From assembly GCF_914767665.1 (NCBI RefSeq), contig NC_059504.1, positions 16,680,501 through 16,744,500 on the forward strand: DNA of 64,000 nucleotides, in the 5' to 3' direction. Positions 23,206 through 35,119 of the stretch are shown here, piece after piece. The translations under genes and the position numbers were made by a program. Origin of the DNA: Harmonia axyridis. Lineage: Eukaryota > Arthropoda > Insecta > Coleoptera > Coccinellidae. The notes under the pieces were generated by a model. That model saw only the letters and a program-made list of their open reading frames with translations. It was not told where the DNA came from and did not search any database. Within the stretch, counting starts at the first letter, position 1, and each line of letters starts with the position of its first letter.

Positions 23206-23297
23206 AAAGTTGAAGCTGATGACCCGCACCAAGGGCCCTGTGAAGAGCTGGGATTTGTACCAGAGTCGATTTGTTCTTCAACCTGATGCCCCATTTG
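23206..23297 (+). CDS. candidate internal exon of an unidentified host gene
   Basis: A pyrimidine-rich tract ending TTTTGCTTTTGAAACCAG (acceptor AG at 23204-23205) is followed by 92 bp of GC-richer sequence and then a strong donor GTAAGTCATC at 23298. One frame is open through the exon and reads KLKLMTRTKGPVKSWDLYQS followed by RFVLQPDAPF, 30 residues; the other two frames contain stops. Composition, both splice signals and the balanced residue content set it apart from neighbouring AT-rich frames. I do not recognise the protein. Neighbouring exons were not found, so the host gene may have introns longer than several kilobases, or this may be chance. Confidence 0.4.
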
Positions 23298-23300
23298 GTA

Positions 23301-23995
23301 AGTCATCATTGTTGACCTCAATTTTCACATTATTATTTTACAACATTAATATTTCGCTGTCGCTCCATCTTCATATGCTCGCAAACACAGTCCATTTTCC
23401 TCTTAAATTCTACTTAGCTATCAGACGTAACACATACAGTTGCGTTACTAGAATTGTCTCATGGAGGCTACCCCCACTTCGAAAAAGTCAAATCATTCAA
23501 TTCTGTATATACATTTTTTTAAATGTTAACTTACAATTTTTTCTTATTTCTTTTAATCACTAGAGAGGGGTACTGTCCCAATAACTCCACCTTGTAATGA
23601 GTAATAATAAATAGGTAATTGAGGTAGATATAAAATTATCCACTCAAAGGCGAGGTCTAGTAGAGCTATTCAAATTCATCCCCTGAGTAGAGAAAAAATC
23701 GTATGAACACATATCTACTTTGATTCTCAAACTGGAGAAAAATCGCAAAAACACCAAGAGGAATGAGAATGAACAATAAAATATGAGACTGAAATGATAG
23801 ATGACGTCTTCCAGGATCACTCAATTCGTAATATTACCATGATTTCGTTGCAATGTTGTATGGATATCGCTTATTGGCATCTTCATAACAATTTCAGGTT
23901 TAAAGAGAAAATCGATTGAGGGTTAACGATTATGATGAAGCAGTTTTAGATCAGTAAATGAATACCTCAGCAAGGAATTCATATGACCAACTGAA
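23301..23995. other. intergenic or intron, nothing recognised
   Basis: AT-rich; the frame continuing from the exon candidate to 23563 is intron-like. No repeat named. Confidence 0.45.
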
Positions 23996-23999
23996 AAAA

Positions 24000-24250
24000 G
24001 AGAGCCAAGGGATAACATGCCAGAAAGACAACATCGATGGTTCGGTACCCAAATACCAAAAGGCCGAATCATGAATATCGCTAGAGATAAATCACCACTG
24101 GAAAAACGAAGCTCAGGAAGGCCTGAAAAACGATGGATGGATAATCTGCCCACGAAGACGACTCATCATGATATGTAACAGGCATTGCGCCCATTTGGAC
24201 GTTGGAAGAAACAGAAATATTACAGTAAAGAATGATTTCGTGTAGTTAAA
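24000..24250 (+). mobile_element. LINE C-terminal relic (RTE-like)
   Basis: The frame near 24050-24180 reads IARDKSPLEKRSSGRPEKRW then MDNLPTKT, and after a stop ALRPFGRWKKQKYYSKE. The RGRPxKRWMD signature followed by a W-K-K tail is typical of the extreme C-terminus of RTE-type LINE proteins. Only this tail is left. Confidence 0.4.
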
Positions 24251-24662
24251 ACACTTCTAAAACTCCATTCATTTAAGATCAAATTATCGTCTTGACCCCA
24301 GAATCTCGAAATCATTTCATTTGTATATTCTTTGAAATGGAGTTTTTTTTTCAATTTTTTCAACTTTACTTCCTTGCTTCAAATATTAATCATTCAATTC
24401 GGACTGCATGATCTCCAGAAATTCGAATCATCCTGAATCTCAACGACCACCATTTCAAACGCCCTCCTCATGAAAAATAAAAAGGCACATAAAATTCCAC
24501 AGGACACATAATGAACACCCATTGTTGAATCATAAACGTCCCCGCACTCTAAATTCCCTCAACAAGGTGAGAGAGCTACGAGCAGATTCCGGATAGACGA
24601 CATCGTCAACAGCTCTCCACTCCGTGCAGCATCCCTGCCGCCGCCCGCCACTCCAAGTGGAA
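24251..24662. other. intergenic, nothing recognised
   Basis: AT-rich, then rising GC toward the tandem array; no gene found. Confidence 0.4.
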
Positions 24663-27270
24663 ACAACAATTGGGGGTGAAAAAACGTTCTGCCACTCAAC
24701 AATAATAACCCAGAACGCATCAACACGAGCAATATTTTTGTATGAAAGACCCCTCATGAGGGTCCCGCGGTAGCAAATAACATATTGAGTCGCTCCACGG
24801 CCTTCCATAATGGATGGCAGTGGGCGTGAGTGAAGCTGGTGGGCGCGACTGCTGATTCCGCATTTTTCAGGATGAGATTTCCTGAAATGTTAATTTTTCC
24901 TCGGGCTTTATCTTTATAAAGTGGGTTCTGGGGAGTAGGGAATGAAAAGGGAATTATGAAAAGAATATGCGGGAGTTAACGCTTTGCAGAACAGCGCTTA
25001 AGGAAGGGGAGGAAAGGACTGGGCGTCAATACTGGTGATGTCCCAGTTGAGAATAAGATTCTTTTCTCAGAGGTATGATTTTTTTTACATGGAAATTTAT
25101 AATTATACTTCGGTAAATATTTTCCTGGATTGCTTCGTCCTGTGAAACGAGTGAAAGGTTCAACGTCAGTAGCGGTACGTGAATGAGTTCTTGCAGGTTT
25201 AGACGTCACCATTTTGCAAGGAATTCTCGTAGTTTAACTAAAGACAGTTCAATTCTCTGTGGACTACTTCTTGCCAAAGAGTGAAGTAACCACAATTTAT
25301 TGATGGAAGTTTTGACAGTCGTATTAATTCGAATATTTCGTGGTTATCGAAATCTTGATTAATATTCTGAGAATAAAAAAAAATTGGATTCTTCAACCTT
25401 ACAATACTTCAAGAGCAAGTAGTACCATAGTAGTACCATAAGGTAATCTTCAGTCATGTCAAGTCATTGCGGGTTACCACAATTGGGAGTGAAAAAACGT
25501 TCTCCCAGCCACAATAAAAATCCAGAACGCATATACATGAGCAATATTTTTGTACGAGAGTCCCCTCATGAGGGTCCCACAGAAGCAAATAACATATTGA
25601 GTCGCTCCACAGCCTTCTACAATGGATGACAGAGGGCGTGAGTGAAGCTGGTGGGCGCTAGAGCTGATTTCGCATTCTTCAGGATGAGATTCCCTGAAAT
25701 GTCAATTTTTCCTCGGGCTTTATCTTCATAAAGTGGGTTCTGGGAAGTAGGGAATGAAAAAAGAATTATGAAAGGACCGGGCGTCAAGTGACATTTGTGA
25801 TGTCCCAGTTGGGAATAAGAGCCTATTCTCGGCGTTATGCTTTTTTTTTCATGAAAATTGTTGAATATGATTCGATGAATATTTTCCTGGATTGTTTCTT
25901 CCTGTGAAGCGAGAAAGAGGATCAACATCAGAAGCGGCACGTAAATGATTTCTTGCAGGTTTAGAAGTCATCATTTTTGTGGAATTCTCGTGGTTTAACT
26001 AGAGACAGTTCAATTCTCTGTGTTACTTCAACCATACAATACTTCAAAAGAAAGTAGTACCATATGGTATTCTTCAGTCATGTCAAGTAATTGTGAGGTT
26101 TCATAATTCGGAGTGAAAAAAAGTTCTGCCACTCAACAATAATAACCCAGAACGCATTAACACGAGCAATATTTTTGTAGGAAAGACCCCTCATGAGGGT
26201 CCCGCGGTAGCAAATAACATATTGAGTCGCTCCACGGCCTTCCATAATGGATGGCAGTGGGCGTGAGTGGAGCTGGTGGGCGCGACTGCTGATTCCGCAT
26301 TTTTCAGGATGAGATTTCCTGAAATGTTAATTTTTCCTCGGGCTTTATCTTTATAAAGTGGGTGCTGGGGAGTAGGGAATGAAAAGGGAATTATGAAAAG
26401 AATATGCGGGAGTTAACGCTTTGCAGAACAGCGTTTGGAGAAGGGGAAGGAAGAAACAGGCGTCGAACGACACTGGTGATGTCCCGGTTGGGAATGAGAT
26501 TCCATTCTCAGAGGAATGATTTTTTTTCACATGGAAATTGATAATTATGCTACGGTGAATATTTTCCTGGATTGTTTCGTCCTGTGAAACGAGTAAAAGG
26601 ATCAACGTCAGTATCGGCACATAAATGAGTTCTTGCAGGTTTGAACATCACCATTTTTTAAGGAATTCTTGTGGTTTAACCAAAGACATTTCAATTCTCT
26701 GTGGACTACTTCATGCTCAAGATTGAAGTAACCACACTTTTTCGATGGAAGTTACTCCGATTATTTCATGGTTATGGAAATCTTGTGAATGTTATAAGAA
26801 TAAAAAACAAACACTTTTTTTACTTCAAACATAATGGATGGCAGAGGGCGTGAGTGGAGCTGGTGGGCGCGACTGCTGATTCCGCATTTTTCAGGATGAG
26901 ATTTTCTGAAATGTTAATTTTTCCTCGGGCTTTATCTTCATAAAGTAGGTTCTGGGGAGTACGGAATGAAAGGGGAATTATGAAAAGAATATGCGGGAGT
27001 TAATTCTTTGCAGAACAGCGCTTGAGGAAGGGGAGGAAAGGACTGGGTGTCGATCGACATTGATGATGTCCCAGTTTGGAATAAGATTCTTTTCTCGGCA
27101 GTATGATTTTTTTACATGGAAATTGATGATTATGCTTCGGAAAGTATTTTCTGATTGTTTAGTCCTGTGAAACGAGCAAAAGGATCAACGTCAGTAGCGG
27201 CACATAAATGAGTACCTGCAAGTTTAGATGTCACCATTTGTCAAGGAAGTCTCGTGGTTTCACTAAAGAC
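24663..27270. repeat. four-unit tandem array of a GC-richer 0.6-0.8 kb sequence
   Basis: Units start near 24663, 25478, 26104 and 26826 (the last is partial). The marker AATGGATGGCAG-type sequence recurs at about 24808, 25619, 26244 and 26830, giving spacings of roughly 811, 625 and 586 bp. Units 1 and 3 are almost identical from the start to GTTAACGCTTTGCAGAACAG, then differ more in their second halves; unit 2 is more divergent. Conserved features are the perfect palindrome CCCTCATGAGGG (24751-24762, 25563-25574, 26188-26199), GGCTTTATCTTTATAAAGTG, and the palindrome TACCATATGGTA near unit ends. No TIRs, LINE motifs or coding signal are seen. Confidence 0.85.
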
Positions 27271-28054
27271 AGTTCGGTTATTACTCTGTAACACGTCTTG
27301 ATGTACATATATTCATATTGAAGATAATGAGCACACCAGAAAATCATCAACGGTAATATGCGCTAGATCTGAACTTTTCGAGCTCTCGATATAACACTCC
27401 AAGACAGCAATTATACAATAGAAGTGTAGGAATAAGAGAGGGCTTTTGCAATATAAAGATTCACACCACCGTTTAATAATTAATTCTTGTTGTTTAACTA
27501 GAGGCAGTTTGGATATAAGTATGAGAGTAATCTTGATGGAATCAATTTTTTGTAAAAAATATCCTCATTGTTATTTGGAAAATATACTGCGAATTTTTAG
27601 AATGATCGAGATGATTTCTTCTCGGAGAATATTGCAAATCTGAAGATCATTGAATGGCAACTTGTGAAATGAAAAAAAGTAGTCTACTTTCTTCGAAATC
27701 AAACCTGAAGTAGTGCAATTATAGACCTGGCTCGTATCCCACTTGGTTATTCAGAGGGTGATGTTTGTCAATGTTCAATCGATATTGATATCAGTATTAC
27801 ATCAGTTGGTCAGAGAGAAAAATAAAACAATTCGTCACTCCAAAACTATTTGAATTAAAAGTAGAACTTATTGTAATTTAATTTTAGAACTTAATCGTGC
27901 GGGAATATATCAGTTTCACACAGATTTTTTTTATTATATATTTCCATACAGAAAATAGTTCTACGAACCAACATTTTCCAATGCAAAATCAATCAAATAT
28001 ATTTATGGATATATTTGATTAATTTCGATAAAAATAATGTTGATTACAAAGAAT
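27271..28054. other. intergenic, nothing recognised
   Basis: AT-rich; frame 27446-27643 (+) without motif. Confidence 0.45.
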
Positions 28055-28290
28055 AATGTATAATAATCGTACAGAAGGCTCATTCTAACACTCGTTCATT
28101 CGCCACTTCGTGCCTCGTTTTAAAGATTTTAAACTCGGGGAAGAATGTCAATACTTTTTGCACTCACATAGGTATATCATAAATATAGAAATATTTCGAC
28201 TAGAATTGCCGATAATGAATCTTCACTTCCTATTTAGTCATTTTTCATCTCTAAATGAACGTTGGAGATACTATTCCTGGCACTATTACT
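28055..28290 (-). repeat. dispersed repeat family E-related copy, inverted
   Basis: Read on the minus strand it contains AACGAGTGTTAGAATGAGCC followed by TTCTGTACGATTATTATA. This matches the motif order AACGAGTGTTAGAA, GGCTTCTGCACGAGTATA at 30.84 kb and the start of the 21.0- and 40.0-kb repeats. Confidence 0.5.
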
Positions 28291-28370
28291 GGGTTTGACT
28301 GACGATTTCACGCTCTTATTGAATGAATCAATCAGGAAATCTAGACATTCGAATCATCGATGATCCAAAC

Positions 28371-29119
28371 CATAGAGTAATAAACATAGATAGAGAAAGT
28401 ATACGCAATTTTTACATGTCCCCAACATGGTTAGATTAAGTTGTCGGATTGTGATACATTTTCAAATCCCCATTTTTACTATATCGTTTTGAATGTAAGT
28501 ATATTTTATTGGATAAAATATATTTATATGAGTGATTCCCGATTACATATGCAAATTTGAATATTTGGAATCCGATATTTTTCCTAATTGTCGAATTTAT
28601 ATGTCCCCAACTTGGTTAGATTACGTTGTCGGATTGTGTTACAAATCCACAATTCTGCTATATCATTATGAATCTACATTATATTGAATGAAATATATTT
28701 ATTCGAGAGATTCCCAATAAACAAATTTGAATATTTGGAATCAGATATGTTTTCTACTTGTTGATTCTATAATAAGCAGGATATTCATTATTTTCTGTAT
28801 CTACCTGCTGAAATCCTAGGTTTGGCAATTTTTGCTTTCCTTGTGTCATTGTTTGTTTCACGTCATATGGCGCGTTTGAAGTTTGTTTTTTGAATTACTG
28901 ATATACTTAGGTATTGCAATATATTTTGAGATTCACTATGGGACATAAGAAGTGCGTTCTGTGTGGAGAATTTCGCGAATTGAGTGAAATATCGTATCAC
29001 TGATATGTTTTTATTTCTACGCGCTTCATGTCAAATTTGAAAGTTCATGTTATTGCGGATGGAATTTGCTTACTGAAAATGACATAATATACTTCCTCTA
29101 TCGATGTTTATTACTCTAA
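28371..29119. mobile_element. MITE with 9-bp TSD, copy C
   Basis: The exact 9-bp duplication GATCCAAAC lies at 28362-28370 and 29120-29128. The ends are CATAGAGTAATAAACATAG on the left and, reversed, CTTAGAGTAATAAACATCG on the right. The left half carries an internal tandem duplication of about 185 bp (ATGTCCCCAACWTGGTTAGA appears twice, near 28415 and 28600). No coding capacity. Confidence 0.9.
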
Positions 29120-29128
29120 GATCCAAAC

Positions 29129-30665
29129 TCAACTATTGACTCTGTTTGGTCCATCAAGTTCGGTGTTTTCGAATGTCTATCATAAACAATTGAAGGACAA
29201 ATATTGAATAATTCTGCCGTTATTCAGAATTTTTCATCTTCCATTCAGTCCATGAAGAAGTTCATTCCATTCGTAATTGATATTTTCTCATATTTTATAA
29301 TTAACTCTGTTTTCCATCTCATAACGTATTGAGGACTCTTGAAGTGACTAGGTTTCATTATGAAATAAATCGACAGAATCATCGCAAAAATTCAATCACT
29401 TGTAACAATTTTATTGATTTCAAAAACAATTTCATTCATTACAAAACAAGGTACCTATAGGTACCAATAATGGGATAGATCCACAATTCCAATTCGAATG
29501 AATCGTAAAATTTCATTTGCGTCCAATTACTTCCATTCATATTAATTTCCAATAACAAATCAAATGCACTAAAAATATGCCATTGACTCCATGAAGTATA
29601 GATGCATGAAAGAGGAATTCTATTTCACCATGATATACGATAGTCAAGAGCAAGCATAAAAAGTGACAATTCACAAGAGTTCAAAAGGGATTCAATTCAG
29701 GTCGAACTATACGATATGCTGAATAGCGGCAAGCTACCAACAAATATTTACGCTTGCATACGAAAAATTCTGGAGTATTTACGATGAAAAAGGAAGTGAA
29801 AACTACGTGTTTGTGTACGTATCCCGCCTTTGTGCTGACAAATGACAATGGAACGCAGGTTGGAAAACAGTGCAGGGAAAATATCTCTTTCGAATTCGTA
29901 CAGCGGAATATTTCAGTAGATTGTTCAAGAGGTTTGTTATTGAAGTGATGACGTTATAAATTAAATAGTTTCTCTCTGAATCTGTAATTTATTTGAAAGC
30001 TGAAGTAACCACACACTTGTTCACAGAATTTGGCTTCAACTATATTTGAACATCGATGTTTTATCTTCAGTAATTAAGGGTCTAACCCCAACACTAGATT
30101 TATTTCACCTTACTAACTGCTACGTTTACCTAACCCGCTCTTACTGTTTTAGTTTGCAGATTGAATTATGAAGTAGCAAAGGGTTAGGGTCATTATTAAG
30201 CTAATTAAACATAATACTCCAATAAATTCTTTATTTTTCAAATATGTTATATTGAAATATTTAGAGAATTTTTTATGACAGAAATATTGAATTTGCTAAA
30301 ACATTACGAGCGGCAACAACTTAAGCATATAACAGATACCCAACTAGAAATTTTATTGCCAGATACAAGGAACATCATTTTCAAATTTTTTAATTAATTT
30401 GTTGAACACACTAGAAGGTATTGAATAAAATTTCATTGTAACAATTAATGATTTTTCTTTGATTTTGTGGCAAATCCATTCATTTTCCCAACCCTTGTAG
30501 ATTAACAACGTCCGAAAATATCTCGATTCCACACATATTTAATGGTAATATTTCACATTTATATGTAACTACTCGAAATTCGTCTGTCAAATTTGGTCAA
30601 AAACACTTGAAGATATTCATGGAAATACTACATTTTTTATCTATACAGTTTCAATGAATTAGAGA
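29129..30665. other. intergenic, nothing recognised
   Basis: About 1.5 kb of AT-rich DNA. A perfect 16-bp palindrome GGTACCTATAGGTACC sits at 29450-29465. The open frame at 29754-29948 (+) lacks motifs. Confidence 0.45.
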
Positions 30666-30667
30666 AA

Positions 30668-30880
30668 ATATTGTATAATACTCGTACAGAACACTTTTGA
30701 ACTTGAGGAAGAATATCACTATATTTGTATGGAAATAACATAGTTATTTATAATACAACTGCAGAAGACATTCACATTTTTCCACGGCTTCAAATTTTAA
30801 AAACGAAAAACGAAGTTGCGAATGTTTGAAATAACGAGTGTTAGAAAGTGGCTTCTGCACGAGTATAGTATTTTATTTTC
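30668..30880. mobile_element. small MITE with short TIRs
   Basis: The left end TACTCGTACAGAACACTTTT and the reversed right end TACTCGTGCAGAAGCCACTT form an imperfect TIR of about 20 bp around a body of about 200 bp. Downstream sequence to about 31010 resembles the body of repeat family E (TTTTTGCATT, TTGGCAG, ATTTGACAG in order). Confidence 0.55.
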
Positions 30881-31010
30881 TTTAATTCAGTGATTTTTTA
30901 TTCAAATTAGTGAAATATCTCCATAAATATATTTTAGTGATTTTTGCATTAAAAAATGTTGATTGGCAGAACAGTTTTCTGTATCTCAAATTTGACAGAT
31001 AATAGATGTA

Positions 31011-32790
31011 TTCATGACAGAAAAGTTCTTAGTACCAACATAAAATAATAAAACATAACCAGCAAATTTGTGTGAATCTGAGATATTCTCGCACGATTTT
31101 GTTCTAATAGATGTGACGGAATAAACGGATTAGCCACTTAATTAGATGAAAATGTGAAAACTTTTATAGTCGATTTTGAATGGGTGACATCAAAGCATGT
31201 TATATTGTTACATGATACACAATTGTTATAAACAACAAATTTCAATGAGAATTGTGAAGAAGTAGCTCAATTAATATTGAGAGTTGTTGTGTTCGATATT
31301 TTGAGTCAAACACTCCCAGTACTTTGCAGAACATTGAAAAAGTGATTATTTATTCGTATCCATTTATTTCGAAATAAAAAAATTGCCTGGAAGAAACACG
31401 AAAATTGTAATCAAACATGTAGTAATTTTTTGAATTACCTATTTTATCGTAGTTGTGAAGCGAAAATAGAATTATTTGGGAGTTAGTGCAATTAATAACA
31501 AATTAAGAAAAAAAAATTGTACAAATTTTTCAGGAAATGATGAAATTAAAGGAATAAATTTTAGAGTTATCTTAATAAGCCATTTCATCATATAATTCAA
31601 AAGATTTTCTGAAATACCTAATCTCTTCCCCCAAAAAGAAAAGATTATAAAGTTGTCCCGAAAAGTATCATTTTGGAACAAAATTAAATAAGTCCCAAAA
31701 TAACGAAAAGTATATGACTCAACGAATTTCTCCTAAACTTCTCGACTAACCATAGCCCTGCGTCAACAAGAACTCCAAACATTTTTCCAATTATCCCTAC
31801 TTTTCCTCGGTCCGAAGATAAAGAAGTCAGGGCGAATAACTTTCCTGCTTAGAAAACAAACTCAATAACAAACTTCCAAATCCATAAGTAAACAAAGAAA
31901 CCCCCAGAGAAAACTAACCTTGTGAATAATTTCCAATTTAAAACTCGGCCACTAAAACTTCTTCCCACATCTTCAAACAAGCGCACATCTCAACAATTCG
32001 ACCACTCAAACTGCACTTTTTCCGTCTCAACTTCACCTCACCAAGTCATACCGTGAGATTTTTGAGTTGCCGTCCTGTAGCGAAGTTTTCACGATCAACA
32101 TCCTCGGGAAATCTTTCGCCACGTGACTGGTCTACGGGAAATTCAGCCATGACCTTTCTTCATCGTTAGGGGCGCGATACTAGGAGCCGGCACTGTTTGG
32201 AGATTTGAAATGCTGCTCCTGAAATAACAGAAGTTGCGCCGTTTGGACATGCGCGCTGACAGAGTAATGATGAAATATTTTGCGAAATATTTTCAGTAGG
32301 GCTTTCACAAGGTTTGTCCAACCCGCAATAAATTCCATTTCGAAATATTCCACCAATGTGGCTGGCCATCCTGTGTAGGTCTGTTGGGTTTTCCTAGGTA
32401 AAATTTACTTTGATGTTTTTTTTTATTTTTTTTTTTTCGTTTTTTCTTTTGCATCCAGAGAGCTTGGAAGAATATGAAAGAAGCCAAATGGAGTTTTTAT
32501 CAATGTAACCAAGTTTATAGTAAAAGCAAGATTGAAATTGCCATAAATGGGAAAGAACTGAGAGGCACATATCAAAGATGAAATTATTAAAAATTGGATT
32601 ATTTGAATTGGCCTAGAATTCGATTGTTCTCAAATCATGACAGAAATTGATAGGGTACAACATTCACCATTCATTCAACACGCTGGATATTGGAATTTTC
32701 TAATAAAAAATTTCATTTCAAGCCGCCCTTACCTTAATTCCAAATACACCTTGTCTGAGAAGTACGTGACGAGTCGCTGTGTCAACATAG
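31011..32790. other. intergenic; GC-richer patch at 32040-32350
   Basis: Mostly AT-rich with no gene. 32040-32350 is richer in GC and CpG (TTTCGCCACGTGACTGG, GGGGCGCGATACTAGGAGCC) and could be a promoter or conserved element. Frames there have no motif and no clear splice pair was found. Confidence 0.35.
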
Positions 32791-32794
32791 TTCA

Positions 32795-33814
32795 TTAGGA
32801 GAATCAACAAAATTTCAAAAACCAACCTCAACAGCAAGAACATGACGAGAGCTATCAATACGTATGCATGTTCAATTCTTACATACTCTTTCGGTATCAT
32901 TCCATGGACCAAAACAGATATAGAAAACCTGCAACGCAAAATGAGAACCTTGATGACGAAAGCACACAAGCACCATCCGAAAAGTAGCATTGAGAGGACG
33001 ACACTGCCGAAGAATAAAGGAGGCAGAGGTCTGCTGGACATCATGGAACTTGCCCATGGGCAAATTGATTTCCTACGAACATACTTCAAAGACAAATCAG
33101 GCATGTCAGAGATCTACAAAGTACTGTGTGAAGCAGACGAATCAACACCTTTACAACTGCACAAGGAGCAATTGTCATACAACCACCAGACAATCCAAGA
33201 AAAACTGCAAAGATGGAGAGAAAAGCCCCTACATGGACGACATTTTCACGAGGTGAACCAGGATCATGTCGACATTGAAGCGTCTATTGGCTCACATCAG
33301 GTGCCATGTATCCAGAAACGGAAGGATTTCTTTTAGGCATCCAACAGTTTTGACTGATAAAACAGTCCCTCACAATTGGCCAGATATATTGCTAGTTGAT
33401 AAACATCAAAAGGCAGCAATACTCATCGACGTAGCAATACCTAATAACAACAATATGCGTCAAAAAGAGGTTGAAAGAATTTCAAAATATAGGGATCTCG
33501 AATTTCAGATAAAGCGGCATTGGGGAATGATATCAACGAGAACTATTCCAATTATCATCTCAACAACAGGAATAGTACCCAAAAATCTCAAGAGAAATAT
33601 CAAGCAACTAGGACTTAGTGAGGAGATATGTAATATCATGCAAAAAGCTGTTCTTTTAGGTACTGCAAGGACGGTGAGAAAATTCCTAGGAAGCGAAGGA
33701 GAGGTCCAAGATTCGCGTGTAAGAGGACCAGAAGTTCGACGAGAACCAGGTGGACCACAAGGACCGGACACGACCGAGCTCTACCCTTCTGGTATTTTAA
33801 ATATCTGGGGCTGA
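32795..33814 (+). pseudogene. R2-type RT tail plus restriction-like endonuclease, frameshifted
   Basis: The first frame (to 33336) reads INKISKTNLNSKNMTRAINT then ILTYSFGIIPWTKTDIENLQ and GGRGLLDIMELAHGQIDFLR, the RT thumb and linker of R2-like elements. A frameshift at about 33270-33330 moves to the second frame (33266-33814). There WPDILLVDKHQKAAILIDVA, at residues 38-57, gives the endonuclease core PD-x14-D (D40 and D55), followed by KEVERISKYRDLE with candidate lysines and by the conserved tail GIVPKNL and LLGTARTVRKFL. No CCHC knuckle was found. The polymerase core is absent, so the copy is inactive. Confidence 0.8.
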
Positions 33815-33903
33815 GTGAATGTTCCTCTTAGCGATGAGTGAAAAGCCGACGGCGAGGAGAAATCCTACGCATATAGGCAAAAGTCGGGGATAATAATAAT
33901 AAG
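32795..33903 (+). mobile_element. R2-like LINE 3' fragment with (TAA)n tail
   Basis: A 5'-truncated non-LTR element ending in ATAATAATAATAAG at about 33890-33903. Coding sequence runs from about 32795 to 33814 in two frames. The restriction-enzyme-like endonuclease at the C-terminus, downstream of the reverse transcriptase, is diagnostic of the R2/R4 type of LINE rather than the APE type seen at 10-13 kb. Confidence 0.8.
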
Positions 33904-33959
33904 AGAGTTTATTCATGAAAATACATTCAATAAACTCTATCTTCTCACATTTTCGAATT

Positions 33960-34540
33960 TGACTACTAAAACTCAAATGATACACAGTTAAACAACACAT
34001 TGAAATCAACTACAAAAATGGTGAAATTCACCGTTCGCAAAACTGAAGCGCTCTTGGATCGTCGTGAAGCACCCTCTAGGCCGGCAATAGTGAAACTGGT
34101 GGAAGAATTAAGCTGTTCGGGCAAGTAACTGAAGAATCAAAACCGTGTGCGTCGCTCAAGAACAAGCGCTATGTGTCATACAAGCAACGAAACGAATGTA
34201 ATTTTGCAAGAAAAGTTTCCTGGATATGTTATGTCTCAACGAGGTGATCACAATTGGCTTCCGAGTTCTTTTGATTTAACACCTTTAGACTTTTTTCTTT
34301 TGAGTCTCGTGAGAGGTTAAATCATTGCCAACACTTCACATTTGATTAAAGACCTACAAATGCAATGCGTGAAGTTATTGGAGACATACAGCCGAAAATG
34401 TGAGAATTGGTCATGAATAATTTCATGGAGGGGATATGGTGCTACAAACCGTAACCGTGGTAGCTATCTGGCTGATATCGTTTGCTGTCGTTAAAGGAAA
34501 ACATCCTCTTCACAATGAAATAAATACTCATTGATTGCTC
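33960..34540 (+). mobile_element. DD41D mariner-like relic, internally deleted
   Basis: The N-terminal block reads VKFTVRKTEALLDRREAPSR and PAIVKLVEELSCSG. After a deletion near 34150 the C-terminal block appears as broken frames with FDLTPLDFFLLSL, the region of the third catalytic residue (D of PLDFF). Frameshifts and stops follow. It is the same family as the relics at 4.6, 44, 51 and 63.5 kb. Confidence 0.7.
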
Positions 34541-35115
34541 TTGAATTATAACCGTTTTCTTTTTATATCAAAATGAAATTTCTCATTGGAAACCCCGTCA
34601 TTTATATCTTGTTTTTTCCAGACGGTTTCTTTCAGATCCATGGCTACAATTTTTATATCCTCTTCAGAGTAAATTTCTTGATGTTTCCTTGGTATCAATT
34701 TTGATTGCATCTTTGGCTGCAGCCTTTCTATGATTGTCAAGTAAGCATAAAATTAGTGAAAACAAAATTATTCCGATCTTATTTGATCTGAAAATTATTC
34801 GTATAGCAGTTATCATGCAGGTAGAAAAAAATTATCGTATGATAAACGTGTGGAAGTGATTTCGAACGAAACGTCCGACCCGTTACGTGTGCTTTAAATG
34901 TTCACTTATATGTCCAAGAAAGTAGCACCATATAGTACTCTTCAGCATTGTAAAGTATTGAAGTTTTATTAATCATAACTTAATCTTAAGGTGGTACTGT
35001 ATGCCACTCTTCAGCGACATTGAGTATTTCTGCTACGGGAACAGGTAATAAAACTACGTCATGGAATTATTAAATGCTATATTATTTAAAATGATCCCTT
35101 TTTATATGGGATGGA
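34541..35115. other. intergenic, with two array-type motifs
   Basis: No gene. Two diverged copies of the TACCATATGGTAxTCTTCAG motif occur at about 34926-34945 (CACCATATAGTACTCTTCAG) and 34994-35013 (GTACTGTATGCCACTCTTCA). They link this place with the repeats at 19.6-19.9 and 25.4-26.1 kb. Confidence 0.5.
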
Positions 35116-35119
35116 AGCT

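Noticed and set aside
24976..25212. Possible duplicated small protein on the minus strand, with CAAAATGG start context in array unit 1 and an open start in all four units
   Set aside because: Between units nearly all differences in the frame change the amino acid, and unit 3 has an in-frame stop after about 34 codons. There is no sign of selection on the protein.
29450..29465. Perfect palindrome GGTACCTATAGGTACC
   Set aside because: Single occurrence, no partner element; chance cannot be excluded.
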